DNA of 64,000 nt from Cladocopium goreaui (GCA_947184155.2 CAMXCT020001659.1:62001-126000), one strand, 5' to 3'. Numbered from the stretch's first letter, positions 39,919 to 51,544 are shown. Numbers and translations: made by a program. Notes: generated by a model from the sequence alone, not told the origin.

Positions 39919-42900
39919 TTAAGCCCCCATGGATGGTGATGCAGTGATTTCACCAAGCAGTTCAAGTTGAAAAGAATCAGGAAGTCTTCGAATGCAGCGT
40001 GTTGTGAAAATTCCAGTTGGTGTGCCAATGATGTGGCAATCGTTGGACATAGTCTTGCTAAGCCAGATACCTTTGGTCCATTGTGGCAAACCTTTCAAAC
40101 TGGTTTTCAAATATCCAAAAACTGTTTCACCGTACAGCGCAACCTTTCCAGAATAGAACCTTCCAGTCGTCCTCTCATAGCTTGTCATGGCACGTTTCAC
40201 CGGAAAATGATTGTGCAACCAAGCGCTGTGAATGAGTGCCCATGCATAGACTGGGTGCATGCATCCAAAAATGGGGCCCTTGCAACCAGTAGCTTCTTCG
40301 ATCTGAGAGACAAGCAAGTTGGCCTTTGACCTCAAAACGCCAACCATCGATTCTGCAGCTCCATTGGCCTGATGGTCGCCTGTAGGTGCAGGTTCTGCAT
40401 GTACAACAATGTTCAAACCCATGCAAACTCGTTTGACAGCTTCAAGAAGAGCTAGAGTGCTGGGCTCTCCATCACAACTTAAACCAACTTCAGAGTGACC
40501 ACAATGCACAATGAATCGACACATCTCTGTAACCAGGTAGCTAAGGCTTTTGCCACCTTTCTGCAGTGTTGGAAGTGCCAAACAAAGTCCAGTGTCACGG
40601 TCACTGAGCACCAAAACTGTCAACTTGTCGGTTTCATCTTTCATTCGACTGCCAAAGAAGAAATCAAATGATATCACACTGTGGCTTGCAGCTTCATGAG
40701 TCTGTGGTCTATGGCCATCTTGTTTTGCTCGATGGGCAACACACAAAGAGCACCATGTCTCATATGGTTCATGTGTCAAGTTGTGAGCATCTCGAACTGC
40801 TGCTGAGGGTTCCACAGGTTTGTGCTGTGGCACTGCATGACGTTCCACATCCTGTTTTAGTTTGGCCTCAACAGCCTGTGCTTCCATGAGCTCACGTGTT
40901 TTCACAAACTCAATCATGCGTTTCATGCAATTTTTCTTTGAACTACGTTTTGAATGTCCAAGTGACGTGCAGCCAGCCCTGAGACCACGCAAAGGAGTGT
41001 CATGAGCGTAGGTGATGCCATCAATTGTGATTGTAGATTCATCAAAGTATGGAATCACACGATCTTCATCCAAAGGTTCAGCCTCAGGAACATCGGCTGG
41101 GGTTTCCTCAACAGGCTGTGCTTGCTGTGGCTCTTCTGAATCATCCACATCAATGTCATCATCAAAAATTGGTCGGCTGTCATCCTCAGTGATCCTGAAA
41201 CCAAGCTCTTCACTGGGGACGCTGTGAACATGCGCAAGTGTCAAAACTTCGACAACGCTTTCAGGATCATAAATGTCACCTTCCATGTCATCCATGTCAC
41301 TAACAGGCTCTGAAAACTCTAAAAATTCCCATCCTTGACCATTTCTGAAAACAAGCGTTGTTCTCAACCACATCATCTCTTCTGCTGGGCACAGTGTTGT
41401 GTCAACAAACTTGGCTCTGCGCGTGGTCAGTGCATAGACCTGCGGGTTTATCCTGTTCCACCCTGGCAGCAACCTACGCAAAACTCGTTCAAGATGAATT
41501 GCACGTACAGCAGAAACTGATGGTGTCGAGCTTTTGGGACTGAGTACATCATCTTCTGAAATCATTCGAATGCAACCTTGAACACACAGTGAATTGCGTT
41601 TGAAGTGCGCATTGACAAACCTGTCACGTTTCACCAAACAAATGCCAGAATCTGTGTGCTGAAGCTCCCAACCAGCTCGAATGATGTGGCCCAATGCTAA
41701 GAGCGGGCAACTGATGTTGGCGATGATGAAACGCTCACGCAAAGCAACGCCGTTTCCTAGATCAACTGTGGCAAGTCTGGTGTCTCTGATATCCAATTTG
41801 CCACCTTGAGCATCGATGTAGTCTTGTGCAACAGTTTCATGACTGCATGATTCACCAACATTTGAGTAAGCTAGGGGCAGTGCACTGGTGTCGGCACCTG
41901 AATCAAGAATGATGTCAGTCTGGGTTGAACCTGTCATGGTCATCATGCGCACGTGGTGAAAGTGATTGGGCTCTTTGTAGCCAGGTTCACATGTCCAGTT
42001 TGCATCATCATCAGTGCATGCCATGTCAAACAACTTGGGTTCAAACGGTTGAATTGCACGAACTAAGCCTGAATTGGAGCCATTGTTGCTGAACTCTGTG
42101 AGATCCTCGATGATCACGGCTGAATCACTGAAGGCAACACGATTCACATTGCCTGTTGTGGACCTGGAAGAAGTTGCACTTGGAGATTGCTGAGCTGTAC
42201 CAGTGCTGCTGGGGCTCGATGCAACACGCTGTGAGTGGTTGTCATCACCTTCAAGCTGCCTAACAACACCAGAAGCTTTGTCAGCTTGAAACTTTCTGCA
42301 ATTTTTCTTCCAATGACCAAATGCACCGCAATAGTTGCAACGGTTGACATCAGTCGGTTTTGCCTGTGTCTTGCCAACTCCTTTGGAGTGTGAGCCATAA
42401 CCTTTGCCACTCTGCTGTGATTTGCCTTTGCCTTTGGCGTCTTTCGATTTGCCCTTGTGTTTGCCTTTGCCTTTCTGTGGCGATTTTCCCTTTTGGCCTT
42501 TGCCTTTTGATTTGCCTTGTGAAACCTGGTTGATTTCCATTGGCGCTGAGCCTCCAGAGTCAGTGTTGTAGGAGGTGACTGCGCCAAGCTCTGAGTAGAC
42601 CTTCTTTTTGCCCCATGTTGTGCTCAGTCTTTCAAACGCTACGACCATCTCCTTGATCTCCGCAAACGTTGAAGTCTCTGTCATGTTCAACTGCACATGT
42701 TGTTGCAGCTGTCGTGGCAAACATTTGACCAACGTTGTAAGAAGTATGTCATCAGCTACTTCAGCACCACTGCTTTTGCGGTATTCATCGGCTATGCGTT
42801 CCAGTCCTTGCACTTGTTCCAGCAACGTTTTCTCACGTGTGAAAGCTGGATGAGTCATGAGAGCACTGAGGATTCCCAGGGCTCTGCTTTTCGTCTTAGG

Positions 42901-43473
42901 TGTGTACAAGCTGCATAATTGCCTCCACACCTCCATGCCATTGCTGCTGGGCACTTGCTTCAACAGCTTCAAAGGTCGTTGTTGCAAAAGACCTGAAAGG
43001 ATCGCATACAGCTTCTTTGAACGCGCTTCAGATGCAACACCTTCAGCACTTGCAGTGTATGATACAGGAACATTCAAGTGATCCTCAATATGTTTGAGGT
43101 CTGTTTCAAATCCAGGTTCAGCGTAAGCCAGCCATTGCTTGAAAAAGAAAGCAAAGTCAAGCCAGTTCGATTGATCTTCAGCTGAGTTTGCACTACCAAA
43201 GCTTGTAGGACACTTCACAACCTTGCTAGCTTCTGAAAAACCACCTTTCTGCGCTCTTGCTTGCTCGTTGGACTCCTTCAGCGCTAATGCTGCTTGAGCA
43301 GCTGCATCAGCGGCACGTGTGACTGCCTCCAGGATCTGTGAAGCTTGGGCACCAGACATCGCTACGTTAGCAAGATCTTCTTTTGGATTTGGTACGTTGC
43401 AAAAGAAGACGTGGCCGAAAGGCAGCCTGTGGGTGCACATTGGTGGCACCGATTGCACGTGGAAGAAAATCAA
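39919..43473 (-). CDS. Copia-type Gag-protease-integrase polyprotein, truncated before reverse transcriptase
   Basis: A single 1184-residue frame. The Gag start is likely MSGAQASQILEAVTRAADAA (Met near residue 39) rather than the first Met. Gag continues to a Lys/Gly-rich linker and a CCHC zinc knuckle CNYCGAFGHWKKNC (about residues 377-390). The aspartic protease is ILDSGADTSALPLAYS (about 520-535). The integrase zinc region HNLTHEPYETWCSLC (about 895-910) leads to a catalytic triad: D in VISFDFFFGS (about 935), D in GLSCDGEPSTL (about 1000) and E in DHQANGAAESMVG (about 1038). It ends DSFQLELLGEITASPSMGA and stops. In the Ty1/copia order PR-IN-RT-RH the RT and RNase H should follow, but nothing like them is found downstream. 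The loss of frame coincides with CACCATCCATGG, where a 4-base insertion is one explanation. No LTRs were recognised. The long intact frame suggests a recent copy. Confidence 0.92.
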   Translation of the reverse strand: MIFFHVQSVPPMCTHRLPFGHVFFCNVPNPKEDLANVAMSGAQASQILEAVTRAADAAAQAALALKESNEQARAQKGGFSEASKVVKCPTSFGSANSAEDQSNWLDFAFFFKQWLAYAEPGFETDLKHIEDHLNVPVSYTASAEGVASEARSKKLYAILSGLLQQRPLKLLKQVPSSNGMEVWRQLCSLYTPKTKSRALGILSALMTHPAFTREKTLLEQVQGLERIADEYRKSSGAEVADDILLTTLVKCLPRQLQQHVQLNMTETSTFAEIKEMVVAFERLSTTWGKKKVYSELGAVTSYNTDSGGSAPMEINQVSQGKSKGKGQKGKSPQKGKGKHKGKSKDAKGKGKSQQSGKGYGSHSKGVGKTQAKPTDVNRCNYCGAFGHWKKNCRKFQADKASGVVRQLEGDDNHSQRVASSPSSTGTAQQSPSATSSRSTTGNVNRVAFSDSAVIIEDLTEFSNNGSNSGLVRAIQPFEPKLFDMACTDDDANWTCEPGYKEPNHFHHVRMMTMTGSTQTDIILDSGADTSALPLAYSNVGESCSHETVAQDYIDAQGGKLDIRDTRLATVDLGNGVALRERFIIANISCPLLALGHIIRAGWELQHTDSGICLVKRDRFVNAHFKRNSLCVQGCIRMISEDDVLSPKSSTPSVSAVRAIHLERVLRRLLPGWNRINPQVYALTTRRAKFVDTTLCPAEEMMWLRTTLVFRNGQGWEFLEFSEPVSDMDDMEGDIYDPESVVEVLTLAHVHSVPSEELGFRITEDDSRPIFDDDIDVDDSEEPQQAQPVEETPADVPEAEPLDEDRVIPYFDESTITIDGITYAHDTPLRGLRAGCTSLGHSKRSSKKNCMKRMIEFVKTRELMEAQAVEAKLKQDVERHAVPQHKPVEPSAAVRDAHNLTHEPYETWCSLCVAHRAKQDGHRPQTHEAASHSVISFDFFFGSRMKDETDKLTVLVLSDRDTGLCLALPTLQKGGKSLSYLVTEMCRFIVHCGHSEVGLSCDGEPSTLALLEAVKRVCMGLNIVVHAEPAPTGDHQANGAAESMVGVLRSKANLLVSQIEEATGCKGPIFGCMHPVYAWALIHSAWLHNHFPVKRAMTSYERTTGRFYSGKVALYGETVFGYLKTSLKGLPQWTKGIWLSKTMSNDCHIIGTPTGIFTTRCIRRLPDSFQLELLGEITASPSMGA

Positions 43474-44227
43474 ACATAAGATTCCACCGAGCAGTATGAA
43501 AGAAAGGCCAGATCCACAAAGATCTCATGGCGTATGCGCGGCAGTTGCAGTGGCGCTCAAGGCACAGCAGTGATGACTGCCAAGTAACTCTGAAAGCAAG
43601 TGAACATGTGAGAGTACAAAATGAAGTTGACCGACAAAGGGCTCCAAATCTTTGGTAATAAAACGCGGTTTTCCAAAAAACAAATCATGAGTTTAAACAA
43701 TTTTATCAGCCTTTCAAAAGGCAATTTTTGCTGAAAGGCGCAAGGGATTGTGACCTTCAATGGTCAAAATACCGTCCTGTAAAACCACCCGCACGGAAAT
43801 TTATGCTGGGTTTGGCTGGGTGTCCCAAAATCTTGGCACAGGTCGAATGGCACAAAAACAACAAGCCAAAAACAACAAACAAAAAACATCCAAACGCAAC
43901 AATGTTATATTTCGCATTTCGCCGGCATTGTTGAGCCACTTGATAATAGATGAATCGACATGATGTCAAACGATGTAAAAACAGTCCAATTTGATTGATT
44001 TAATAATGTTAACTGTTGATTTTGATGGGAACAGACGCGAAAAGAAAGTGAGTGGCAGAAAAGGACATTGGTATTTTTGGCCAAATCAAGTGTTGTTTGA
44101 TGTTGTTTGGATATGTTTGCAGGATTATTGTGGGACTGTATGAACATATGTGAATATGAACGCTTGTCGCTGCACATGAGAGTGTGTGCGATTTTTTTTC
44201 CATTTCCAGAAGGGGATTAAATTAAAT
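43474..44227. other. Possible 5' flank of the copia element
   Basis: Would hold the 5' LTR and primer-binding site if present. No repeated counterpart was seen beyond 39.9 kb and no TG...CA LTR could be delimited. No gene supported. Confidence 0.35.
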
Positions 44228-45348
44228 CCGCCCACACCGCTTTGGCGGTGAAGGCGTGCTTATTGGGGGGCAAAACAGCAACACTAAATGCTCAATGACA
44301 TTTGTTAATATAGCAGTCGCTATATCAGCTTTAGCTGGGGGGGGGGGCAAAAACGGTTTCGCACCGAGACCAGAATACGGTGGTGTTTTCGACATTTTTC
44401 GAGGATTTTTGGGTGTCTGAGCGCAAGAGGGTATTGAAATGGAATTTTGGGTCATTTTGGTAGCTTTCCGGCAATGGAAAAACGGCCAAAAATGAAAAAA
44501 ACATTGTACATAGCAAGATTTTGCAGGTTTTTGGATGCCAGAGCATTGAAAACACTGCAAAAACAAGTGTTTTGGACTGACGTTATAGCAAAAAATGTGT
44601 AAATTACCGTATGCTTGACTGGAAACATTACAAAAACACTGTCAAAAGCAATGTTTTGGAAGGATTTACTGCCTTTATGGCAAAAAACGTGTAAATTACC
44701 GTCTGTTTGACTGGAAACATTGGAAAAACACTGTCAAAAACAATGTTTTGGAAGGATTTCTTATATATATGTTGGAGTTGGCTACCGGCATTGGAACATG
44801 GAAAAATTGAAGAAAACACTGTAAATAGCGGTATTTTCAACGGTTGGGGAGATAAGGGAATTGGAAGCATTGTCGAACATGATGTTTTCGACCGGTTTTA
44901 TGGCGACAAAAGTGTAAAGTACCGTGCTTTGAAGGAAACCATTGCAAAAACATGGAAACACATTCAAAGAACACGGGATTTGGGGGACTATCTAGGCGTC
45001 GTTGTCTAGCTATTTGAGATTCCGCAGCTTGGAGAGCCTCCAAGGGAGGGAAAAGTGAAAATTCCATAGCTTGGGAAGCTGTCACGGCGGGGAAAAGTGA
45101 AAATTCCCTAGCTTGGGAAGCCCCCACGGAGGGGAAAAGTGAAAATTCCCTAGGAAAAGTGAAAATTCCCTAGCTTGCGGAGCCCCCAAGCTTGGGGAGC
45201 CCCCACGGGGGGGAAAAGTGAAAATTCCCTAGCTTGGGGAGCCCCCACGGGGGGGAAAGTTAAAATTCTTAGCTTGGGGAGCCCCCACGGGGGAAAACCA
45301 CTTTTAGCCATTCTCACGGACCGAAATAAACCTGCGGTGTGGGCGGCC
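44228..45348. mobile_element. Possible 1.1-kb element with 13-bp inverted ends
   Basis: CCGCCCACACCGC near 44228 and GCGGTGTGGGCGG near 45336 are exact inverted repeats. They enclose a near-duplicated 92-bp segment (TGTGTAAATTACCGT ... CTGTCAAAA) at 44588 and 44680, a weaker third copy near 44.9 kb, and the array at 45.03 kb. There is no family-1 or family-2 copy inside and no transposase. Confidence 0.35.
45030..45300 (+). repeat. Tandem array, GAAAATTCCCTAGCTTGGGG units
   Basis: Six or seven units of about 40-50 bp, each with GAAAATTCCCTAGCTTGG, AGCCCCCACGG and a GGGGAAAAGT joint. Unit length varies. Confidence 0.85.
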
Positions 45349-45769
45349 ACCCCACGCGAAGCGGGGTGAATACAAAATTGCTAGGCCAATGTGTTGGATG
45401 TGGTGGTATTTTCCGATGTTTGTCACCTTACACTTTCCTAACTTGCATTTATCATTCCGTGGGTTTGAGGAATTTGCCACCAGAAAAATGTAATATGTTC
45501 CAATTGTTAGGGTGGCCCAGAAAATTGTAATATTATTTTTCCACCCCAGAACCCAGAAAATGTAATATTACAATACACTTTTCCGCCCCGTCCCCGCAGA
45601 TTTCAATTTTTTATTCACCCAGATCTGAATTTCTAGTTTTTTTTTTCGATACCCGGATTTCAAGTCATTTCCAAAGACGTCAAACATAATCTACAATCAT
45701 TGGAAAAAATAATGAAAATTACTTCGCTTCGAATGATCCCCACCATGGCATTTATACATTTTCTTACTG

Positions 45770-46375
45770 GCAAATCTTCTGGCATTCTATCTGACATATC
45801 TTCTGACATTCTATTTGGCATTCTATCTGGCATATCTTCTGGCATATATTCTGGCATATCTTCTGGCATTCTATCTGGTAAATCTTCTGGCATTCTATCT
45901 GGCATATCTTCTGGCATATCTATCTGGCATTCTATCTGGCAAATCTTCTGGCATTCTATCTGGCAAATCTTCTGGCATTCTATCTGACATTCTATCTGGC
46001 ATATCTTCTGGCATATTATCTGGCAAATCTTCTGGGATTCTATCTGGCATATTTTGTGGTATTCTATCTGACATTTTATCTGGCATTCTATTTGGCATAC
46101 CTTCTGGCATTCTATCTGGCATATCTTCTGGCATTCTATCTGGTATATCTTCTGGCATTCTATCCGGCATATCTTCTGGCATTCTATCTGGCATATCTCA
46201 TGGCATTTTATCTGGCATTTTATCTGGCATATCTTCTGACATTCCATCTGACATATCTTCTGACATTCTTTCTGGCATATCTTCTGACATTCTATCAGAC
46301 ATATCTTCTGACATTCTTTCTGGCATTCTATCTGGCATATCTTCTGACATTCTATCTGACATCTTTTCTCACATT
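45770..46375 (+). repeat. 12/24-bp minisatellite (ATCTTCTGGCATTCTATCTG)
   Basis: About fifty 12-bp half-units alternate TCTGGCATATCT and TCTGGCATTCTA. Because 12 is a multiple of three, several frames stay open by default: (MPDRMPED)n on the minus strand and (SGISSGIL)n on the plus strand. Openness is therefore no evidence of coding. No start context or unique flanking domain was seen. Confidence 0.9.
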
Positions 46376-46380
46376 CTTCC

Positions 46381-46730
46381 CGTTGAGGTCCGGCAGTGCC
46401 CATTGCGATCTGGAAGTCGCGGTTGAGGTCCGGCAGTGCCCATTGCGATCTGGAAGTCGCGGTTGAGGTCCGGCAGTGCCCACTGCGATCTGGAAGTCGC
46501 GGTTGAGGTCCGGCAGTGCCCACTGCGATCTGGAAGTCGCGGTTGAGGTCCGGCAGTGCCCACTGCGATCTGGAAGTCGCGGTTGAGGTCCGGCAGTGCC
46601 CACTGCAACCTGGAAGGTCCGGCAGTGCCCACTGGGATCTTGAGCTCGCGGTGGAGGTCCGGCAGTGCCCACTGGGATCTTGAGCTCGCGGTGGAGGTCC
46701 GGCAGTGCCCACTGGGATCTGGACTGCGAG
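46381..46730 (+). repeat. 40-bp minisatellite (GGTCCGGCAGTGCCCACTGC)
   Basis: About nine units. The first six are nearly identical (GGTTGAGGTCCGGCAGTGCC, CACTGCGATCTGGAAGTCGC); the last three carry a CTGGGATCTTGAGCTCGCGG variant. It directly adjoins the 12-bp array. A GGAGGA-rich tract follows to 46780. Confidence 0.92.
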
Positions 46731-46779
46731 GAGGAGATGGCGGAGGAGGATGCGGAGGCGGAGGAGGAGGAGGAGGAGA

Positions 46780-48008
46780 ATAGCGCTGATAAAATCTAAC
46801 AACCCTCACCTGGCAGGTGGGGAAATACACATTTTCCTGCCCCTTGTTTGGAATTGGATCCCTTGGACTTCTCCCACACACACACACATCTGGAGACTGC
46901 CCACATATAATCACCGTCCTTCGTTTCACTCCACCGAAACGCCCCCCAATAGGGAAAGAAACATCCCGGAGAAAACATGTGTGGGCCAAGAATTGCTACC
47001 GCGTGCTAATTTGATGCTTGCCTCGGGTTGCCGATAAGGATTGGCATGTGAGGGCCCGAGGTGACTTGAAATGTTCAACACTTGTCCGCGCTTTTGGGTT
47101 TTTTTTTTTTTTATGGGGGGCGTGCTTTTGTTCATTGAAAATCAGTGCGTCCGGAACCGCGACCGAAGTGCGCTTTGTTTTGTTGCCTGAAAATGTGATT
47201 GCTTTCGAACATGTTGGAGGGGATTGTATGTCTGTTCTGCCGCAAGCAAACCAGTGGACCAAGTGATTGCAGAAACAAAATCGGCAACAATCACAATTCC
47301 ACAATCATGTTTCTATTTTCCCGCCACATTGCAGGCGTCATAGGATTGACAATTTTTAAGCAACGGTTGGAGGCATCCTTCCCTCAAACTGCCAAGTGCC
47401 GCATCAAGGTCCGAATTAATCAAGAGAGCTAACGGACTTGTGACCCAACGTGTTGACTAACGTCATCTAGCGTCATCGATCGCGTCTGTCGCCGACGGAC
47501 CCAACAGTTTAGTGTGCCATGGATCGCGCTGCGTCCTTGCCAGCCTTGCGTTTGCCAACCTTGAAGAGTTGCGATGCCAGGTAGCACTGCTGGGTTCACA
47601 CCTTGCACGTTTGTTGTGCTACATTGGCGAGTGGTGGTGAGGTTTCCCCCCAATCATGGCGTTTCTTGTAGCAGCACAATGGCATGTTTTGAGGACATGA
47701 AACAAGCGAGTTGTTTGTAGCATCTTACTTCGCACGTGACGTTTGGTTTTTCCAACTGGTTAGCAAGTGTTCTGCTATGATGAGGGGGGAAGATACATGA
47801 AAACCGTTAATCTTGATTTCATGTGGCCATCACAACAGTTTTTGCCGCAGCTTCCTTCAACTCGCACATGCAGGCAAGGGGTGGCCACAACATGCTACAA
47901 CCATATACGGCCATAGCCCTTGGGCCGAGAGTAATCATCTGATCTGGACTTTGCAGCGCTCACCGCAGTGAAAACGGCAACACACTTGGCCTGAAATTGT
48001 GATGTGAT
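46780..48008. other. Mixed-composition stretch, no secure gene
   Basis: One frame near 47200-47432 contains CLFCRKQTSGPSDCRNKIG, with spaced cysteines, and could be an exon; nothing supports it further. There are CA and T-run microsatellites at 46877 and 47098. Confidence 0.3.
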
Positions 48009-48248
48009 TTGGGAGGAAAGGTTCCCTTACAACGATTTGAAGAAGGCAACAGTTTTTTATTCAGCCAATCCAATGATAGAATGAAAACTGTTGGGCTTAC
48101 CATGGTTTACCCAATGAAATTGTCCTTCACCCACGGGGATGAAACCCTGCAGTTTTTGCGTAGGTCAGCGGACGTATTAAAAGCACCAGTGCTTTTGGGG
48201 AGGCACAGCCGATGCAACGATGCAGATGTGGGCGGTTGCACCCTCTAG
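48009..48248 (+). CDS. Candidate ORF or exon, low certainty
   Basis: Includes FEEGNSFLFSQSNDRMKTVG then LTMVYPMKLSFTHGDETLQF and LRRSADVLKAPVLLGRHSRC, ending in TAG. It reads as a plausible soluble segment after TTTGGGAG|G. Unassigned. Confidence 0.35.
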   Translation: MGGKVPLQRFEEGNSFLFSQSNDRMKTVGLTMVYPMKLSFTHGDETLQFLRRSADVLKAPVLLGRHSRCNDADVGGCTL

Positions 48249-48729
48249 CACCTACGTTGCTGAATGATCCCTCCATGGACATTTTATTTGGCGCTTAGAT
48301 TTTCCGGCGTACTGTAAATATCTGTAAATGGTGGCATGTATTACTCATCTTCAGGGTTTTCGAGGCTGACCAACACTATTCCCCATTGCAATGATAAAAC
48401 AACCGAACCATAGCTATTTTGAGCTATAAACTAAAACCAGAATTGAACATGATTGGGATTAGATGGGATTAACATATTATAAGTTTTTTTTGGTTAACGG
48501 CCCAACCAACAATATTATTGTTAAAAACCAATTCTTACCAGGCTTAGAATATAGCCATGGGTAAAAAACCCCTGAAAAAATCAAACGTGGCCATGAAAAA
48601 AAAATACGAAAACCGTTTCGTTCCTTCGGATGTCCCGGCGAAGGTTGATGACACCAGAGGGTGAATCAAAAATCCCATCACAAAACCATGAAATCCTGTC
48701 ATTTTTGCTACTTGGCCTACAGGAAAAAA

Positions 48730-48850
48730 CTGGTTGGTGGTGACTGGAACCATGGAATTTTGAATGACTTTCCATATTTTTTTTGGGAGTGGAATAATCA
48801 TCCCAACTGACGAACTCATATTTTTCAGAGGGGTTGAAACCACCAACCAG
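48730..48850. mobile_element. Family 2 MITE, GGTGGTGACTGGAACC subtype
   Basis: CTGGTTGGTGGTGACTGGAA to AAACCACCAACCAG. The subtype, with TGACTGG in place of TTTGG, recurs at 51918. Confidence 0.85.
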
Positions 48851-49039
48851 ATAGCGAAGGTTATGAACCAGGACAAATCACCGTTGACTTAAACCCATCA
48901 AGTGCAGGCCAGCCATTGGCTCGCCCGAACACGTGTCTCGGCATAAGATGGCAGAGGTGGTGGATTAGGCCGGTAGCAGTGGCTGATGAAAAAATGTTGG
49001 TACCCTCCAGACGTGTTGCACATGTTCGCAGTTTTACAT

Positions 49040-49190
49040 GTTTAATCACACACATATATATAATACATATATATACTGTATATATATAATTATATATATT
49101 TAATATATATATATACAACAAATAAATACATAAATAAATAAATACACACACACATATATATATATATGTATATATACATAGATTTTCAAA
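49040..49190. repeat. AT/CA microsatellite
   Basis: ACACACATATATATAATACA and longer TA runs, ATAAATAAATA and CACACACACA. Confidence 0.85.
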
Positions 49191-49519
49191 CGTTAACTTT
49201 TCTGCTGCTGAAATCTTGGTGTTGAACCAGCAGACATGTGCTCATTGACGTCGTTTGTTTTTTCGGACGCAAATTCGGAAAACGGTCGTTAAAACGAAAA
49301 AAACAGAACCATTATTGCCATGTTTGATTGCCACAGGGCATGACTTTTCCGGCATGTCTGGCAGCATGTGTAGCATGTTAGCCATGGGTTCAATGGGAGC
49401 GACGTCACAGCGATACCCTAAGGAGAGCAAACCACCTCTGCGGTATTGGCGGCATGTTTGTGGATGAACAACGCTTGCGGGCATCTTGAAGATGTGCCAA
49501 ACATTTAGCTTAACCTTGG

Positions 49520-49612
49520 ATGGGTACTTTAATCCTTTAGTCTTTTGGTATCAATGGGATTATCAACTAACCAGCTAAGAAATCATGTTTTCGTAGGGTA
49601 CGATTGGCAATG
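49520..49612. repeat. Family 6 repeat
   Basis: CCTTTAGTCTTTTGGTATCA, ATGGGATTATCAACTAACCA, GCTAAGA ... GTAGGGTACGATTGGCAATG. Possible exon sequence (TTSNTNMVGQRQPAPHITGD) follows directly, with low certainty. Confidence 0.65.
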
Positions 49613-50376
49613 ACGACATCAAATACGAACATGGTTGGACAGCGGCAACCGGCACCCCACATCACTGGTGACATGTTTGGACCATTGATAGTCGTTAGGA
49701 GGTCTGACTACAGCCGCTTCATAGATTATGGTAATGGATGGGGGAATGATATGGAACGAACCATAACGAACCCAATTTTTTCTTTATGCATGATATGTAA
49801 TTTGCGTTGCAACTGGGGCAAACCATATTACAAAACGAGGGATTGGCGTGATTTCAAGATAGATTTAAGAGGGCAAACTGCAAGGTGAATATGTCAGCGC
49901 AGGGCTGTATGGTCAGCAGGAAGGGATGTCCAAATCTTGCAGAATGATATTAAGGAAGAAGGACATTTTTAACGTTTGTTACTTGATGTTGTTGGTGCCC
50001 GTTTTTTTTTTAGTTTCCTGGGTTTATCCAGTTTCAAAATTAAGTGTCATTCCACCATGTTCACTAACCACCTACGACCTACGACTAGGATGCACACCCA
50101 ACTACCAGCCAAGTCCAACATTCCTCCTGTCAATAGTGGCTCAAGCCGCTCCACTTCAACAGTGGAGTTCTTCATCAGGTCCAATGGCGTTTCTTGGCAA
50201 AAAGAGTTAAGGTCTCTAGACCCTCCTTGGAAGTGCAGTTAAGGTGAAAAAATGGTCACAAGCCTGAGATTTTAAAGCCTCATAAGTTGGGATTTTAAAG
50301 GGCCCCAAGTTGCTATGCTTATATCACCACTTCCTCATAGAATTGCAATTCCTCAGTAGATTTTAGGATTTTAGTG

Positions 50377-50490
50377 CTGGTTGGTGGTTTCAAACATTTT
50401 TTATTTTCCATTTCATATATGGGATGTCATCCGAAACCCATTGACGAACTCCATCATTTTTCAAGATGGTGAAATTGCACTACCAATCAG
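50377..50490. mobile_element. Family 2 MITE, TTTCAAACA subtype
   Basis: CTGGTTGGTGGTTTCAAACA to TTGCACTACCAATCAG. The core shares CATTTCATATATGGGATGTC with 60687. Confidence 0.8.
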
Positions 50491-50991
50491 ATGGTGACTT
50501 GACAATCATTTAATGATTATAAGAAACCATATTTATTTAATGGGTTTCATGTGATTTATAATATAAAGAAACCATATTCATTTAATGGTTTTAATGACAT
50601 ATTTATTGTAATGTGATTTAATGTGTGTTCTACTCCAAAACCTTCTCCATCCCTCCCATCCCTCCATCCCTAGGACCTCCCGACTCTCTGCCCATCGCAG
50701 ATCTCCATTCCATCAGCTCCGCTCACATCATTAACGTGCGGTTTTGGGCCACCCGTTGTGATTACTGTAGTTGGTTTAGTTTCACCTAATGATATAACTG
50801 ATATAACTCTATATATGTATTTACACACATATATATATATATGTATGCCCCATAAACCCAACAATTAAGCAAACTATGTGCATCAACTTAGCTATCGTAA
50901 TTTAGTTTCTCAAGGAACATCCAAAAGTTATTGGGTTTTCCAAATATATACATATATATAATATGATATACGTTGATTTACTGTTGAAACA

Positions 50992-51127
50992 TTGCCAGCA
51001 ATCACGGTGCCGGAGGTTCCCTGCCGAAGGGGGACGCTTCTTTTCATGTCTTTTGGTCAGCTGTGGGCTGCTAGCAGAGTCAGTGGTGGTGGACAACAAG
51101 GTGCAGAAACCGCTGTGGGGGTGAAAC
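50992..51127 (+). CDS. Candidate internal exon
   Basis: LPAITVPEVPCRRGTLLFMS then FGQLWAASRVSGGGQQGAET and AVG, ending at a possible GTGAAA donor. GC-rich against AT-rich flanks. A minus-strand frame overlaps. Unassigned. Confidence 0.35.
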
Positions 51128-51232
51128 CTGGTGGTTTCTTAAAACGGGGGTGAAACCAAAATGGATCAAAACCATAGGACAACCATAGGAAAATGGTGAT
51201 TTAACCAGCAAAAATGGAGATTACCATAGAAT

Positions 51233-51365
51233 CATAATGTGGGTAAAACAATGCAATTTTTGCCACCCATGACTGGGAATGGTATTTCCATACCACCTAT
51301 TTATCATTTGGGGGATGGTTTATTGTTGTTTTACCATGTCTTACCATGTTTTACCCACATTATGA
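51233..51365. mobile_element. Family 5 element with intact inverted ends
   Basis: CATAATGTGGGTAAAACA and TGTTTTACCCACATTATG are exact 18-bp inverted repeats around CCATGACTGGGAATGGTATT and GGGGGATGGTTTATTG. Confidence 0.85.
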
Positions 51366-51544
51366 CAATCCTATTAAAATGGATGTTAACTTGGGGTACC
51401 CCCATACTAGGAAACCTCCATTTGTTGACACACCTGGAGAAGCGGATCGGGTGAATGGTTGATGAGTTCTTTGTTGATATTTGTTTCGCGTTTTTGATGC
51501 TTTGATTTTTCTGGTGCCCCAGTTGCAAGTTGGTACTATATAGA

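Noticed and set aside
45815..46426. Plus-strand Gly/Ile/Ser-rich frame as a membrane or silk-like protein
   Set aside because: Same minisatellite; no start context, no unique flanks.
45660..46802. Minus-strand 380-residue frame as a real protein
   Set aside because: It is made almost wholly of two minisatellites, and openness follows from repeat arithmetic.
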